Assembly (NCBI GenBank): GCA_048266425.1
Contig: JBLWZN010000014.1
Span: 19,713-83,712 of the forward strand
DNA length: 64,000 bases
Reading direction: 5' to 3'
Origin: Cerina sp048266425
Lineage (GTDB): Bacteria > Bacteroidota > Bacteroidia > Flavobacteriales > Flavobacteriaceae
The position numbers were made by a program, and so were the translations under genes. This document shows positions 27,841 through 36,386 of this stretch, one piece after another. The notes under the pieces are model-generated. The model was not told where the DNA came from. It did not search any database and saw nothing but the letters and a program-made list of their open reading frames with translations. The stretch's first letter is position 1. Each line of letters opens with the position of its first letter.

Positions 27841-28812
27841 TTATGTTTCAGTGGCTACCGGATTTTCCATTTTTAAACGCTCGTTCTCCCAGCCATGGTC
27901 AATGTATTCCCATGAAAAGTCGTCTCCAGTAACTTTAATTTTTACAAAGCCTTCCTTGGTATTGTGCCTGCGTCCTTTCCAACCGTTGCCCGCAATGGAG
28001 CCCCCGGTAAGAAAATGAAATCTGTCATTGACCAAGCCATATTCCTTCCAATGGATGTGCCCTTGCAACACCAATTTTAAATTATGGTTTTCCAACATTT
28101 TAAACACATCTGGTGCGTTGGACACTGTTCGGCTTCCCGTACCTCCATTTAATTGTAAATAGGTACAGATCATTGGGATATGGGTGGTGATCACTATGGG
28201 CGTAGTGTGTTCCACTTTTGCCAGGTCGTCCTCCAACCATTTCAATTGCCCTTCATGAAAAACTCCTTGATATCTTTGGTCTTCGGTTACATCCAGCGAA
28301 TTCAATACAATAAAATGCCATCCTTTGTGGTCGAAAGAATAATAGGTTTTCCCAAAATGCCTTTCCCACATCCCATACTTATAGTCAGGATGACTTGAAT
28401 CTTCGGGGCTTTCCTCATAAATACCGAAAAGATCGTGGTTTCCAATGCAATTATAAACCGGCATCTGAAATCCACCGCTCATCTTCTGGTATAAGTTAAA
28501 AAGGGATTCACTCCTAGCAAAGTCGCCCCGCATAACATCATAAACAAGATCGCCACCCGTAATTACAAAATCAGGGTTTAATTCATTCACCTTTTCTATT
28601 GCCATTTGAAAACCCTTTGGGGCGTTCATTTCCGGTTTAAGATGGATGTCGGTCAAAAATGCAAACTCAAAGGTGTCCCCCTTCGAATCCAACTCGGGTT
28701 TGCTTATTCCATTTTGGCAGGAGGCCTGTAAAAATGGAATTCCCGCCACGACCATCCCCGACCGAAGCAAAAACTTTCTTCTCCCGGGTTTATCAATTTT
28801 ATCTCCCTTCAT
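27841..28812 (-). CDS. Metallophosphoesterase with Tat-like signal (3)
   Basis: A 323-residue calcineurin-like phosphoesterase. The N-terminus has a twin-arginine-type motif (G-R-R-K-F-L-L-R), followed by a hydrophobic stretch and A-S-C, which could also be a lipobox. Metal motifs are L-T-D-I-H, T-G-G-D-L-V, G-N-H-D, T-H-I-P and G-H-I-H-W-K. It is most like the 3',5'-cAMP phosphodiesterase CpdA branch, but an exported protein is unlikely to act on cAMP. ATG 28812 gives the Tat-like signal; an upstream start at 28842 is possible. It lies downstream of the 28969 phosphatase, with a 156-base gap. Confidence 0.85.
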   Translation of the reverse strand: MKGDKIDKPGRRKFLLRSGMVVAGIPFLQASCQNGISKPELDSKGDTFEFAFLTDIHLKPEMNAPKGFQMAIEKVNELNPDFVITGGDLVYDVMRGDFARSESLFNLYQKMSGGFQMPVYNCIGNHDLFGIYEESPEDSSHPDYKYGMWERHFGKTYYSFDHKGWHFIVLNSLDVTEDQRYQGVFHEGQLKWLEDDLAKVEHTTPIVITTHIPMICTYLQLNGGTGSRTVSNAPDVFKMLENHNLKLVLQGHIHWKEYGLVNDRFHFLTGGSIAGNGWKGRRHNTKEGFVKIKVTGDDFSWEYIDHGWENERLKMENPVATET

Positions 28813-28968
28813 GATTCGCTTTTTTTTCCGTATTGATATCATTTATAAACCAACCCGCCGAAACCAGTGATCTGCATTTGACCTCGACACAGGTCCACCC
28901 CAAATCCTTATTTGAAAGTTTGGAACAGTGATAGGTATTTTGTTGGATTCCAATGCAGCAATTCCAAT

Positions 28969-30045
28969 TTACATATCGGTATCATAGGTATACTTGTCCC
29001 ATACTTTGCCCTTGGTATCGATCATTTCAAAAGTCACCTTGTCACCTTCAACCCTTACGGAAACCAAGAAATACATGGCTTCGTTGAACCTTACCTCTTT
29101 CCCGTCGGAGCCATGGTATAGAAACTCGTTGTCATTATCTACTGTGCGTCCATAATAAGAATCTCCAGGTATGGCATCACCCTTTCTCTTTAAGGCATAG
29201 ATATTGGCCCCTGCCCCTGCGGAAACAATATAGTTTACCCCATCCCTCAGCGTTCGGTAGTAGAGATGGTCGTGCCCGGAAAACACGGCAGTTACCTTGT
29301 ACTTCTCAAAAAGTTGGGTCACTACGGTACTTTTGCCCTCCACATCGGAATAGCTTTTGTTGCCGACCGTATAAAAAGGTCTGTGCTTAAACACAAATAT
29401 TAGTTTTCCCTGGGCTTCCTTAAGTTCATTTTCCAGCCATTCCATCCGCTCCTTGCTTTCGGAGGCCTTTTTCCAATCCAGGGCAATAAACTTGGCGTTC
29501 CCATAGGTAAAACTGTAAACAGGGTCCTTTAATCCAAAAAAGTCGCCGAAGTTCTTTACGCCGGAATCGTAGTTTTCTTGGCCCGAATTCTTTTTAGGAC
29601 CGGAAACCTCATGATTTCCCAAGGTTGGCCAAGTAGGGTATTTTCTAAAAAACCAACCGGCATCCTCATCCAGTTCCTTGTACAAAATTTCCCCTTCATC
29701 CCCCGCTCCCCTGTTTACAAGATCGGCAGTGGTCAAGCAAAATTGTGGGTGGAGCGAATCTGCTCTTTTCAATACATCGGGCAGGTGGTTACTCCCTTTG
29801 GAGTCCCCAAAAACCAAAAAATGCATGGGCTCCTTTAATTTTATCTCCCCGTTGGATTTGACCCTAACATTTTCGCCTTCCAGTTTTTTCATACCTGGCC
29901 TCGGGTCGTAAGGCGCTTTATTGGTTATCGTACTTACCCCTGTGGTCGCAACGTCCGTATGGGGCACATCAACACCCGTACTTGTGGATTTACACGAAAA
30001 TGAAAGTGCTATAATAAATAGGACAACATAAATCTTTGATCTCAT
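28969..30045 (-). CDS. Metallophosphoesterase lipoprotein (4)
   Basis: A 358-residue lipoprotein (Cys18 in L-S-F-S-C). Calcineurin-like metal motifs are G-D-S-K-G-S, T-T-A-D-L-V, G-N-H-E-V-S-G, K-H-R-P-F and G-H-D-H-L-Y-Y-R. The family hydrolyses phosphomono- or diesters. The gene begins 12 bases after the stop of the unassigned glycosidase, so it is almost certainly co-transcribed with it and with the HpcH/HpaI aldolase. That gives this operon the same ingredients, phosphatase plus aldolase, as the one at 13032-18073. Confidence 0.88.
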   Translation of the reverse strand: MRSKIYVVLFIIALSFSCKSTSTGVDVPHTDVATTGVSTITNKAPYDPRPGMKKLEGENVRVKSNGEIKLKEPMHFLVFGDSKGSNHLPDVLKRADSLHPQFCLTTADLVNRGAGDEGEILYKELDEDAGWFFRKYPTWPTLGNHEVSGPKKNSGQENYDSGVKNFGDFFGLKDPVYSFTYGNAKFIALDWKKASESKERMEWLENELKEAQGKLIFVFKHRPFYTVGNKSYSDVEGKSTVVTQLFEKYKVTAVFSGHDHLYYRTLRDGVNYIVSAGAGANIYALKRKGDAIPGDSYYGRTVDNDNEFLYHGSDGKEVRFNEAMYFLVSVRVEGDKVTFEMIDTKGKVWDKYTYDTDM

Positions 30046-30057
30046 AGTTTAAAAATT

Positions 30058-32502
30058 TTAATTTTGATTGGTATCGTTAAAAAGCCAGATCTCAGAAACC
30101 TGTGATCCGCGTTCGCCCTCCCCACAGGTCCATTCCAGCTCAAGGACACCGTCCTGAATAGCTGCTGGGGGAATCTTGAATTCATATATGGGCTGTATCC
30201 CGGTTTTTATAAAGTCGTGAACCGGAATACCCCTTGCCGTCAATTTTATCTTGGACTGGAAACGGCCCGTGTAGGCAACCCGAATGGTGTAGGAACTTTT
30301 TGGATCTAGATTTTGGTAAACCATTTTAAGGGGTTGGTCATAAAGCGTGGTTACTTGGTTCATCCAAGATAGGGGGGTCGCCTGCCCATCAAATCCCTTT
30401 GCCGTTATTTCATGGACCCACTCCTCCCCTTTCAAACCAACGCCAAAGCTTACACGCGGTGTGGATAGGCCGCCTGGATCTTCTTCCCAGGTTTGGTGGG
30501 AGACCACTCGATCCCAACTCTGTGGACTCCCAAAATTGTCATAGAACCCTCCCGGTCCCGGATCGGTACGATGCAATATTTGATCAATTTTCAAGAGACG
30601 ATCATTTTCATCTGCACTTTTTTCTATACTGGCAAGTTGATCGAGCAGCCACATGGAATCGTTCAAGGGCAAATCCATATTATCCAAAAAATTGCCCCGA
30701 CCAGGTGCAGCAAAATGCTTGGCAACCGTCAATTGGGCCCCGATACTCTTATATAGATCTTCACCCAATTCATTGCATCGGTCCTTCCATTGGGCCAGTA
30801 CCGGTTCTTCCCACGCTCGGGACAAGGTTTCCATCGCCCTATCAATTGCAATTTGCGAACCATCCGAGGATGCCATCAACAACTGCTGTCGTGCCAGTTG
30901 TTCCAATTCGGTCTCATAGATCAATCTTTGGTATTGATAAGCATCAAAATAGGCCCTGATCAGCCCCATCTGAAAACGGAAATTGCCAAGCACTTCTTTG
31001 GAAGCCCCCTGTTCCATTTTTTGCCATTGCTGCAGGGTTCTCAAAACCCCGTCATTGGTAAGCAATGGACCCTGAATATTTTTTTCCAAGGACAGCAATC
31101 CCTGTGCCACGCCTTCCGTTTCATCGGCCCCGATAAAATATCTCGCATAATCACGGAGCGTTTCCATGACCGGGGTTTTAGGATTCCAATCCTGATCGCT
31201 CCACACCATTTTATTGACATCGTCATTGGTGCCCTCGGAATAGCTTATGCTGCCCTGTGCGTACTGATCAAAGGCATTGTGGATTATTTTTTCGTCGGAT
31301 GGACGTGGATTGATACATTCCCTTCCCAAGGTTATGGCATAGGCCAGGTCCCAATTGGGGATGGGGTATTGGCTGCTCAGGCTATGGGTGATATCGGGAT
31401 ATCTCCGTATCGGGACATCGGGACCTACCCTTTCCCTAATTTCCTTTATCGGTGTTTTTATCCATGGCCCAAAAACAAGCCCTCCGAACCAAGGATACTT
31501 TTTATCAACCTGTTCGTAAAAGGCGTCGAACCATTTTGTTGTAGGCCTGAAAACCTGGGGAGAGACCCAAATTTTGGCATTCGGATGAAACTCGTGCAAT
31601 ACCTTTGCCTCGGCATCCAACCACTTGAACAATACATCGGGCTCCAGGTCTCCTGGATCGCCACCGGGAACAAACAGGTGGTCCAATTGCGGTACCGCCT
31701 TGAACACCTCGCGACGTTCCTCGATTTCCACTTTTAAGGAATCCGGATCGCTATAATCCGACCCCATATTGGGGTACCACATCCAAACATCCATCCCATA
31801 ACTGTCGGCAATCCTCGATTGTTCGGCAATCATTTGGATGGCCGGCAATTTCATGTGGATATTACTGAAATCATCATCCGTACGGGGCGGCATGATCTCG
31901 ATGCTGTTGGCCCCGAAAATGGCCATGTCCCGGATATAGCTATCAAACTGTGCCACGGAGAAGGCATCATAGGAATTGGTCTTGGGCCGATACCCCAATT
32001 GATGTCCACGGATCGGATATTGCGGGGAGGATGCGATCCTTAGGTCGGATGGCAACAATACCTTGCCCGGAAACATATCCATTTTACGCATCAATTTTCC
32101 AATCCCGTACAATACCCCCCGGGCATCTTTCCCAACCACTACAACTGAGTTCGATTTCTCTAAAACCACAATTTTATAGCCCTCGGCACCAAGTTTTGGC
32201 ATGGATTCCAGAACGTCTTGAAATTCCTTCGGAAGCTTTTCCAATTTACCCTCAAGGCCGATGCCTATGGTGGGAGGGTTCCCCTTTGGCCATTTGTTGG
32301 TCGCTGCAAGATCTATTTGCGTCCTTTTGGCGATTTCTTCCCGGAGCACGGAAATCGATTTCAACACAAGGGGATCCTTTTTTTCGGAACAAAATATTTT
32401 TGAATTGCTGAGATCCATCATTTGGGAATTCAGCGCGCAAGGCATTCCGCCCAACAAAATGAAGACTATTACCTTATTTAAAAATCCTTTCACTCCAACC
32501 AT
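30058..32502 (-). CDS. Uncharacterised TIM-barrel glycosidase with GH20-type N-terminal domain (paralogue 1)
   Basis: An 814-residue exported protein with a signal peptide at about 1-27. The N-terminal 150 residues look like the GH20b/zincin-like domain found before the catalytic barrel of several glycosidases (G-K-D-A-R-G-V-L-Y-G-I-G-K-L). The barrel begins near R-G-H-Q-L-G-Y-R. It shares three blocks with 51462-53795: V-P-G-G-D-P-G-D (278-285), Y-P-D-I-T-H (368-373) and Y-S-E-G-T-N-D-D-V-N-K (421-431). These Asp/Glu-rich blocks are candidates for the active site. I cannot place it in a GH family. ATG 32502 gives a clean signal; ATG 32538 would overlap the aldolase stop. Confidence 0.78.
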   Translation of the reverse strand: MVGVKGFLNKVIVFILLGGMPCALNSQMMDLSNSKIFCSEKKDPLVLKSISVLREEIAKRTQIDLAATNKWPKGNPPTIGIGLEGKLEKLPKEFQDVLESMPKLGAEGYKIVVLEKSNSVVVVGKDARGVLYGIGKLMRKMDMFPGKVLLPSDLRIASSPQYPIRGHQLGYRPKTNSYDAFSVAQFDSYIRDMAIFGANSIEIMPPRTDDDFSNIHMKLPAIQMIAEQSRIADSYGMDVWMWYPNMGSDYSDPDSLKVEIEERREVFKAVPQLDHLFVPGGDPGDLEPDVLFKWLDAEAKVLHEFHPNAKIWVSPQVFRPTTKWFDAFYEQVDKKYPWFGGLVFGPWIKTPIKEIRERVGPDVPIRRYPDITHSLSSQYPIPNWDLAYAITLGRECINPRPSDEKIIHNAFDQYAQGSISYSEGTNDDVNKMVWSDQDWNPKTPVMETLRDYARYFIGADETEGVAQGLLSLEKNIQGPLLTNDGVLRTLQQWQKMEQGASKEVLGNFRFQMGLIRAYFDAYQYQRLIYETELEQLARQQLLMASSDGSQIAIDRAMETLSRAWEEPVLAQWKDRCNELGEDLYKSIGAQLTVAKHFAAPGRGNFLDNMDLPLNDSMWLLDQLASIEKSADENDRLLKIDQILHRTDPGPGGFYDNFGSPQSWDRVVSHQTWEEDPGGLSTPRVSFGVGLKGEEWVHEITAKGFDGQATPLSWMNQVTTLYDQPLKMVYQNLDPKSSYTIRVAYTGRFQSKIKLTARGIPVHDFIKTGIQPIYEFKIPPAAIQDGVLELEWTCGEGERGSQVSEIWLFNDTNQN

Positions 32503-32534
32503 GTTCCTTTTTATCAAAATATTATGCCAATCGA

Positions 32535-33341
32535 TCATATAGCCAAATCGCTACCGTCCGGGACATGAACAGTGTCCCCCAATGCCTTTTTTATGACGGC
32601 AAGGTCTTCCTTTAGCTTTTGCACAAAAAGGAACATGTCGGAACTGTGAAGCACGATATTGGCCCCGTTTTGCGCCCATTTCACCTGTCGGTCCGGGCCT
32701 GCGGGAAAATGGATACCGGCCGCTAACTTTTTACGCCGGGTCTTGGCGATTATTTCTTGGACCATATTCTCAAAATGGGGATGGTCGTATTGCTCGGGCA
32801 ATCCCATATTTACGGAAAGGTCATGGGGACCTATGACAATACCATCAAGACCGGGAACATTCAAAAGTTCCTCCAGGTTTTTCACGGCAGCCCTGCTTTC
32901 TATATTTATAAGGCACAAACTACCTTGGTTATATTTATCCAGATAGGCCGTGAGTTCCGGTTCCAACTTTTCCGTTCCTTCCAACACCCCTTGCAACCGC
33001 TCCCCTTTCAGGGGCCTATATTTGGTTGCACCGACCATTTGCCTTACCTGCGCTACACTTTCCACATAAGGAGCCAATACCCCTACGGCCCCGGCATCCT
33101 TGACCATACAGGCCAAGTAGGGATCGGGGCTTGGAATACGGACAATGGGAGATAGGCCAATTGCACTGTATACTTGGCATAACATGGTCAACTCGGTACG
33201 GTCCAAGGGAATATGCTCCGTATCCAAAAAGACAAAATCCAATCCCAATCCTTTTACCACCTTGGACCAAAGCGGGGATGTGGATACGATACAGGTCCCG
33301 TAAATAGTCCCGTTTCCCTTAAGTTTTTGTGATAAATCCAT
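32535..33341 (-). CDS. HpcH/HpaI family class II aldolase
   Basis: A 268-residue cytoplasmic TIM-barrel protein. Family motifs are L-D-T-E-H (substrate/metal region), P-I-V-R-I-P (substrate carboxylate Arg), I-N-I-E-S (metal Glu), and G-P-H-D-L-S (metal Asp). These enzymes cleave 2-keto-3-deoxy acids such as 2-keto-3-deoxy-L-rhamnonate to pyruvate or a related ketoacid and an aldehyde. It is the first gene of a minus-strand operon containing a glycosidase and a phosphoesterase, so it may degrade the deoxy-ketoacid form of the released sugar. A TATATTTG element lies upstream. Confidence 0.92.
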   Translation of the reverse strand: MDLSQKLKGNGTIYGTCIVSTSPLWSKVVKGLGLDFVFLDTEHIPLDRTELTMLCQVYSAIGLSPIVRIPSPDPYLACMVKDAGAVGVLAPYVESVAQVRQMVGATKYRPLKGERLQGVLEGTEKLEPELTAYLDKYNQGSLCLINIESRAAVKNLEELLNVPGLDGIVIGPHDLSVNMGLPEQYDHPHFENMVQEIIAKTRRKKLAAGIHFPAGPDRQVKWAQNGANIVLHSSDMFLFVQKLKEDLAVIKKALGDTVHVPDGSDLAI

Positions 33342-33456
33342 ACGCTGATTATTTAAAAGCCGTCTTGGGTTATTTTTTTATCGGATGTCTGCATTATTAC
33401 CTCCCCTATTCGGGCAGGGGCATCCGGACCCATTTGGCAGAACAATGCCAATCTTA

Positions 33457-33464
33457 CAAATATA
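33457..33464 (-). promoter_or_regulatory. Bacteroidota -7 element (TATATTTG) for the aldolase operon
   Basis: CAAATATA on the plus strand reads TATATTTG on the minus strand, about 116 bases before the aldolase start. No clear -33 element was found. Confidence 0.35.
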
Positions 33465-33544
33465 AGATTTAAAGTAGGCTGCCTGTCTCCGTTATTTTGA
33501 TCCGTTTGCGTGATATATTAACCTACTGATAATAATACGATAAT

Positions 33545-33552
33545 TATCTTTG
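33545..33552 (+). promoter_or_regulatory. Bacteroidota -7 element (TATCTTTG) for the GH92 gene
   Basis: TATCTTTG matches TAnnTTTG. It lies 53 bases before ATG 33606 in the divergent gap with the aldolase operon. No TTG was seen at the ideal -33 spacing. Confidence 0.4.
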
Positions 33553-33605
33553 CAGGTATGGACAATATTCTTTAAGTCAAATTCCATTTAAATAGAATAG
33601 CTCTA

Positions 33606-35981
33606 ATGAAATACGTTTTTAAGTCATTTTGCACGCTGGCCATAGTTTTGGTTCTTGGCTCCTGCCACAGTTCCAACCCACCGGCCAAGGAACCGGTAGA
33701 CTATGTAAATCCTTTTTTAGGAACCGATTTTTTTGGCCACACCTTTCCGGGGGCATCCCTGCCCAACGCAATGGTGCACTTAAGTCCGGATATCAATACG
33801 GAGGGGTGGACCTACTGCGCGGGGTATATCTATTCCGAAAGCTCCATCATGGGATTCAGTCACACCCACTGGAGCGGCGTGGGCATGGTAAACGGAGGTG
33901 AGATTTTGCTGATGCCTACCACGGGCGACAAATTACAAATTGTTCCGGGTACATTGGAAGATCCCGATGCGGGCTACCGTTCCCGATTTGATCATGCCGA
34001 TGAATCGGCCTCCCCTGGCTATTATTCCGTAAAACTTAAGGACTATGACGTAAACGTAGAGCTAACGGCCACTCAAAGAGCCGGTTTTCAAAGATATACT
34101 TTTCCAAAATCAAATAATTCGCGTATTATTTTGGATGTTGGCCATCAAATTGGGGATATGACGCATAATGAGCTGTCCAATTTAAAAATCGTAGATGACA
34201 ATCGTATAGAAGGGATGAAGGCGGCCGGCCTTGGCAAGGTTTATTTTGTGGCCGAATTCAGCAAGCCCTTTTTATATTACGGCACGTTTGATGCTACCTA
34301 CAAAACCCCTGAATCCAACGGCAGTATTTTTCCCTATAAGAACGCCGAGGTAGGCGACAAGATCGGGGCCTTTGTACAATACGACACCGAGGAAAACGAA
34401 CAGGTGATGGTAAAAGTCGGCATTTCTTACACCAGTATAGAAGGTGCCAGGGCAAATCTTCACAAAGAAATCCCGGATTGGGATTTTGATGGAATAAAGG
34501 ACAATGCCCGAAAAATATGGAACCAGGAACTGTCGAAAATAACCATTGACGGGGCAACGGAAGATCAAAAGGAGACCTTTAGCACCGCCCTATACCATTC
34601 CTTGCTGGCCCAATACATTTCCCAGGATGTCGACGGCAAGTATTTTGGTTCAGACGGCCAGGTCCACGAAGCCAAAGATTATGATTTTTACGGCTCTTTC
34701 TCTTGTTGGGATACCTACCGAACCCAGCACCCACTTATGACATTGATCTCCCCGGAGCATGTGAACGACTATATAAAATCTATTGCAGCCAAAGTAGAAA
34801 ATTATGGCTGGCTGCCCGCACAGCATTTTTTAAATGTATATGGGGAAGCGATGGTTGGCGACCATTTGATCCCCATTGTGGTAGACGCCTATATGAAAGG
34901 GTACAGGGATTATGATGTGGACCTGATTTACAATGCCATGCGCAAAAAAGCGCTGGAACTCCCCAAACCTCCAGTCCCTATGGAAGCTGGAAGGTCTGGA
35001 TTGCAATACTATTTGGAATTGGGATACACCCCGGTGGATAAGGTTACGGAATCCGTTCCAAATACCATGGAACTTGCCTATGACGATTGGTGCATAGCCC
35101 AATTGGCCAAAGAGCTCGGCAAGACCGATGACTACGAATTGTTCATGAAAAGGGCTAACAATTACAAAAATGTCTGGGACCCGGAAACGGAGTTTATGCG
35201 CCCAAGAAAATTCGATGGCACCTGGGTGCCAGCCTTGGGCGAAAACGAACAAGAGATCGTCACAGAGGGCGAACACAGCTATTACAAATATTTTGACCCA
35301 TTATTGGTAGGAAGGCGCCCAAACCGTCACTATACGGAATCCAACGCCTGGCAATATATCTGGTCCGTACAACACGACATACAGGGCCTGATAGATCTCT
35401 TTGGCGGCAACCAACAATTCATTGATAAACTGGATGCCTTCTTTGAAATGAGTCCGGTGATCACCCCTCCCAAATATGTGGGCGTAGTAGGTACCATCGG
35501 TCAGTATGTTCAGGGCAACCAGCCCTCCCATCATGTGGCCTATCTATACGATTATGCGGGCCAGCCGTGGAAAACACAGTACAGGACACGACAGGTGATG
35601 CGAGAAATGTATCGCCCGGGCCCTGGAGGTCTTTGCGGGAACGATGATATGGGCTCCCTGTCCTCATGGTATGTTTTGAGCTCTATGGGCATTTACCCCG
35701 TAACCCCTGGAAGTACCGCTTATGCGATCGGAAGCCCTCTTTTCGGGGAGGCGACACTGCATCTGGCAAAAGACAAAACCTTTACCATTCGTGCATTGGA
35801 CAATTCCGAAGCCAATGTATATATCCAATCGGCTACGCTCAACGGAGAGCCGTTCGATCGAACCTGGATAACCCAGGAAGAAATTAACCAGGGCGGCATA
35901 TTGCAATTCCAGATGGGACCAAAACCCAATGAACAATGGGGCGTGGGAAATGTTCCACCATCAATGACCAAAAAACTATAG
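33606..35981 (+). CDS. GH92 family alpha-mannosidase lipoprotein
   Basis: A 791-residue lipoprotein (Cys20 in G-S-C-H). It is a full-length GH92: Y-V-N-P-F-L-G-T-D, F-P-G-A, G-F-S-H-T-H-W-S-G-V-G, W-D-T-Y-R-T-Q-H-P-L, G-N-D-D-M-G-S-L-S-S-W-Y and Y-P-V-T-P-G. GH92 enzymes are calcium-dependent exo-alpha-mannosidases using an inverting mechanism on alpha-1,2/1,3/1,4/1,6 linkages, including N-glycans. Membrane anchoring would place it on the periplasmic or outer surface. It is preceded by a -7 element and followed by a 405-base gap, so it is likely monocistronic. Linkage specificity cannot be read. Confidence 0.95.
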   Translation: MKYVFKSFCTLAIVLVLGSCHSSNPPAKEPVDYVNPFLGTDFFGHTFPGASLPNAMVHLSPDINTEGWTYCAGYIYSESSIMGFSHTHWSGVGMVNGGEILLMPTTGDKLQIVPGTLEDPDAGYRSRFDHADESASPGYYSVKLKDYDVNVELTATQRAGFQRYTFPKSNNSRIILDVGHQIGDMTHNELSNLKIVDDNRIEGMKAAGLGKVYFVAEFSKPFLYYGTFDATYKTPESNGSIFPYKNAEVGDKIGAFVQYDTEENEQVMVKVGISYTSIEGARANLHKEIPDWDFDGIKDNARKIWNQELSKITIDGATEDQKETFSTALYHSLLAQYISQDVDGKYFGSDGQVHEAKDYDFYGSFSCWDTYRTQHPLMTLISPEHVNDYIKSIAAKVENYGWLPAQHFLNVYGEAMVGDHLIPIVVDAYMKGYRDYDVDLIYNAMRKKALELPKPPVPMEAGRSGLQYYLELGYTPVDKVTESVPNTMELAYDDWCIAQLAKELGKTDDYELFMKRANNYKNVWDPETEFMRPRKFDGTWVPALGENEQEIVTEGEHSYYKYFDPLLVGRRPNRHYTESNAWQYIWSVQHDIQGLIDLFGGNQQFIDKLDAFFEMSPVITPPKYVGVVGTIGQYVQGNQPSHHVAYLYDYAGQPWKTQYRTRQVMREMYRPGPGGLCGNDDMGSLSSWYVLSSMGIYPVTPGSTAYAIGSPLFGEATLHLAKDKTFTIRALDNSEANVYIQSATLNGEPFDRTWITQEEINQGGILQFQMGPKPNEQWGVGNVPPSMTKKL

Positions 35982-36386
35982 GGTTATACGACGAATATTG
36001 TGGCGATCAGGTTTTCTGGATAAATTACGTCCCTTCAACAATCGCTATGTGCTTTTTGCTTTAGGCCTTGCGCTCTGCAATTAACGTATGGGGTAATACG
36101 ATCAGCGCAATGATATAAATCCGGTATAGTGTTCTTTTGGATTAAGATCGATAAATTCTTTCACCAAGAAAAATGGTAGCACCAATTAAATATTTCAATT
36201 ATTCTACCTCTATTCGATTAAATTTTAACAATTTCAGTTTTTTCGGTTAAAATTCTATGTAAACCTAATGAAATATAAGAGGTTATGCATAATAAAAAGG
36301 GGTTTCTTTGTCACGAGGTCAGCTTTTTTTCCAGTGAATCTTGGACGATAAAAGCTTTTAAAATCCAATGTAATCTTAACAATATT
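35982..36386. other. 405-base intergenic region without recognisable features
   Basis: AT-rich DNA between GH92 and the first propeller-toroid gene. I see no gene, repeat, hairpin with T-run or -7 element of good quality. An upstream-extended ATG at 36285 lacks a signal-peptide-like start. Confidence 0.5.

Noticed and set aside
30790..31737. 315-residue plus-strand frame
   Set aside because: Lies wholly antisense to the well-supported glycosidase at 30058-32502 and has no recognisable domain.
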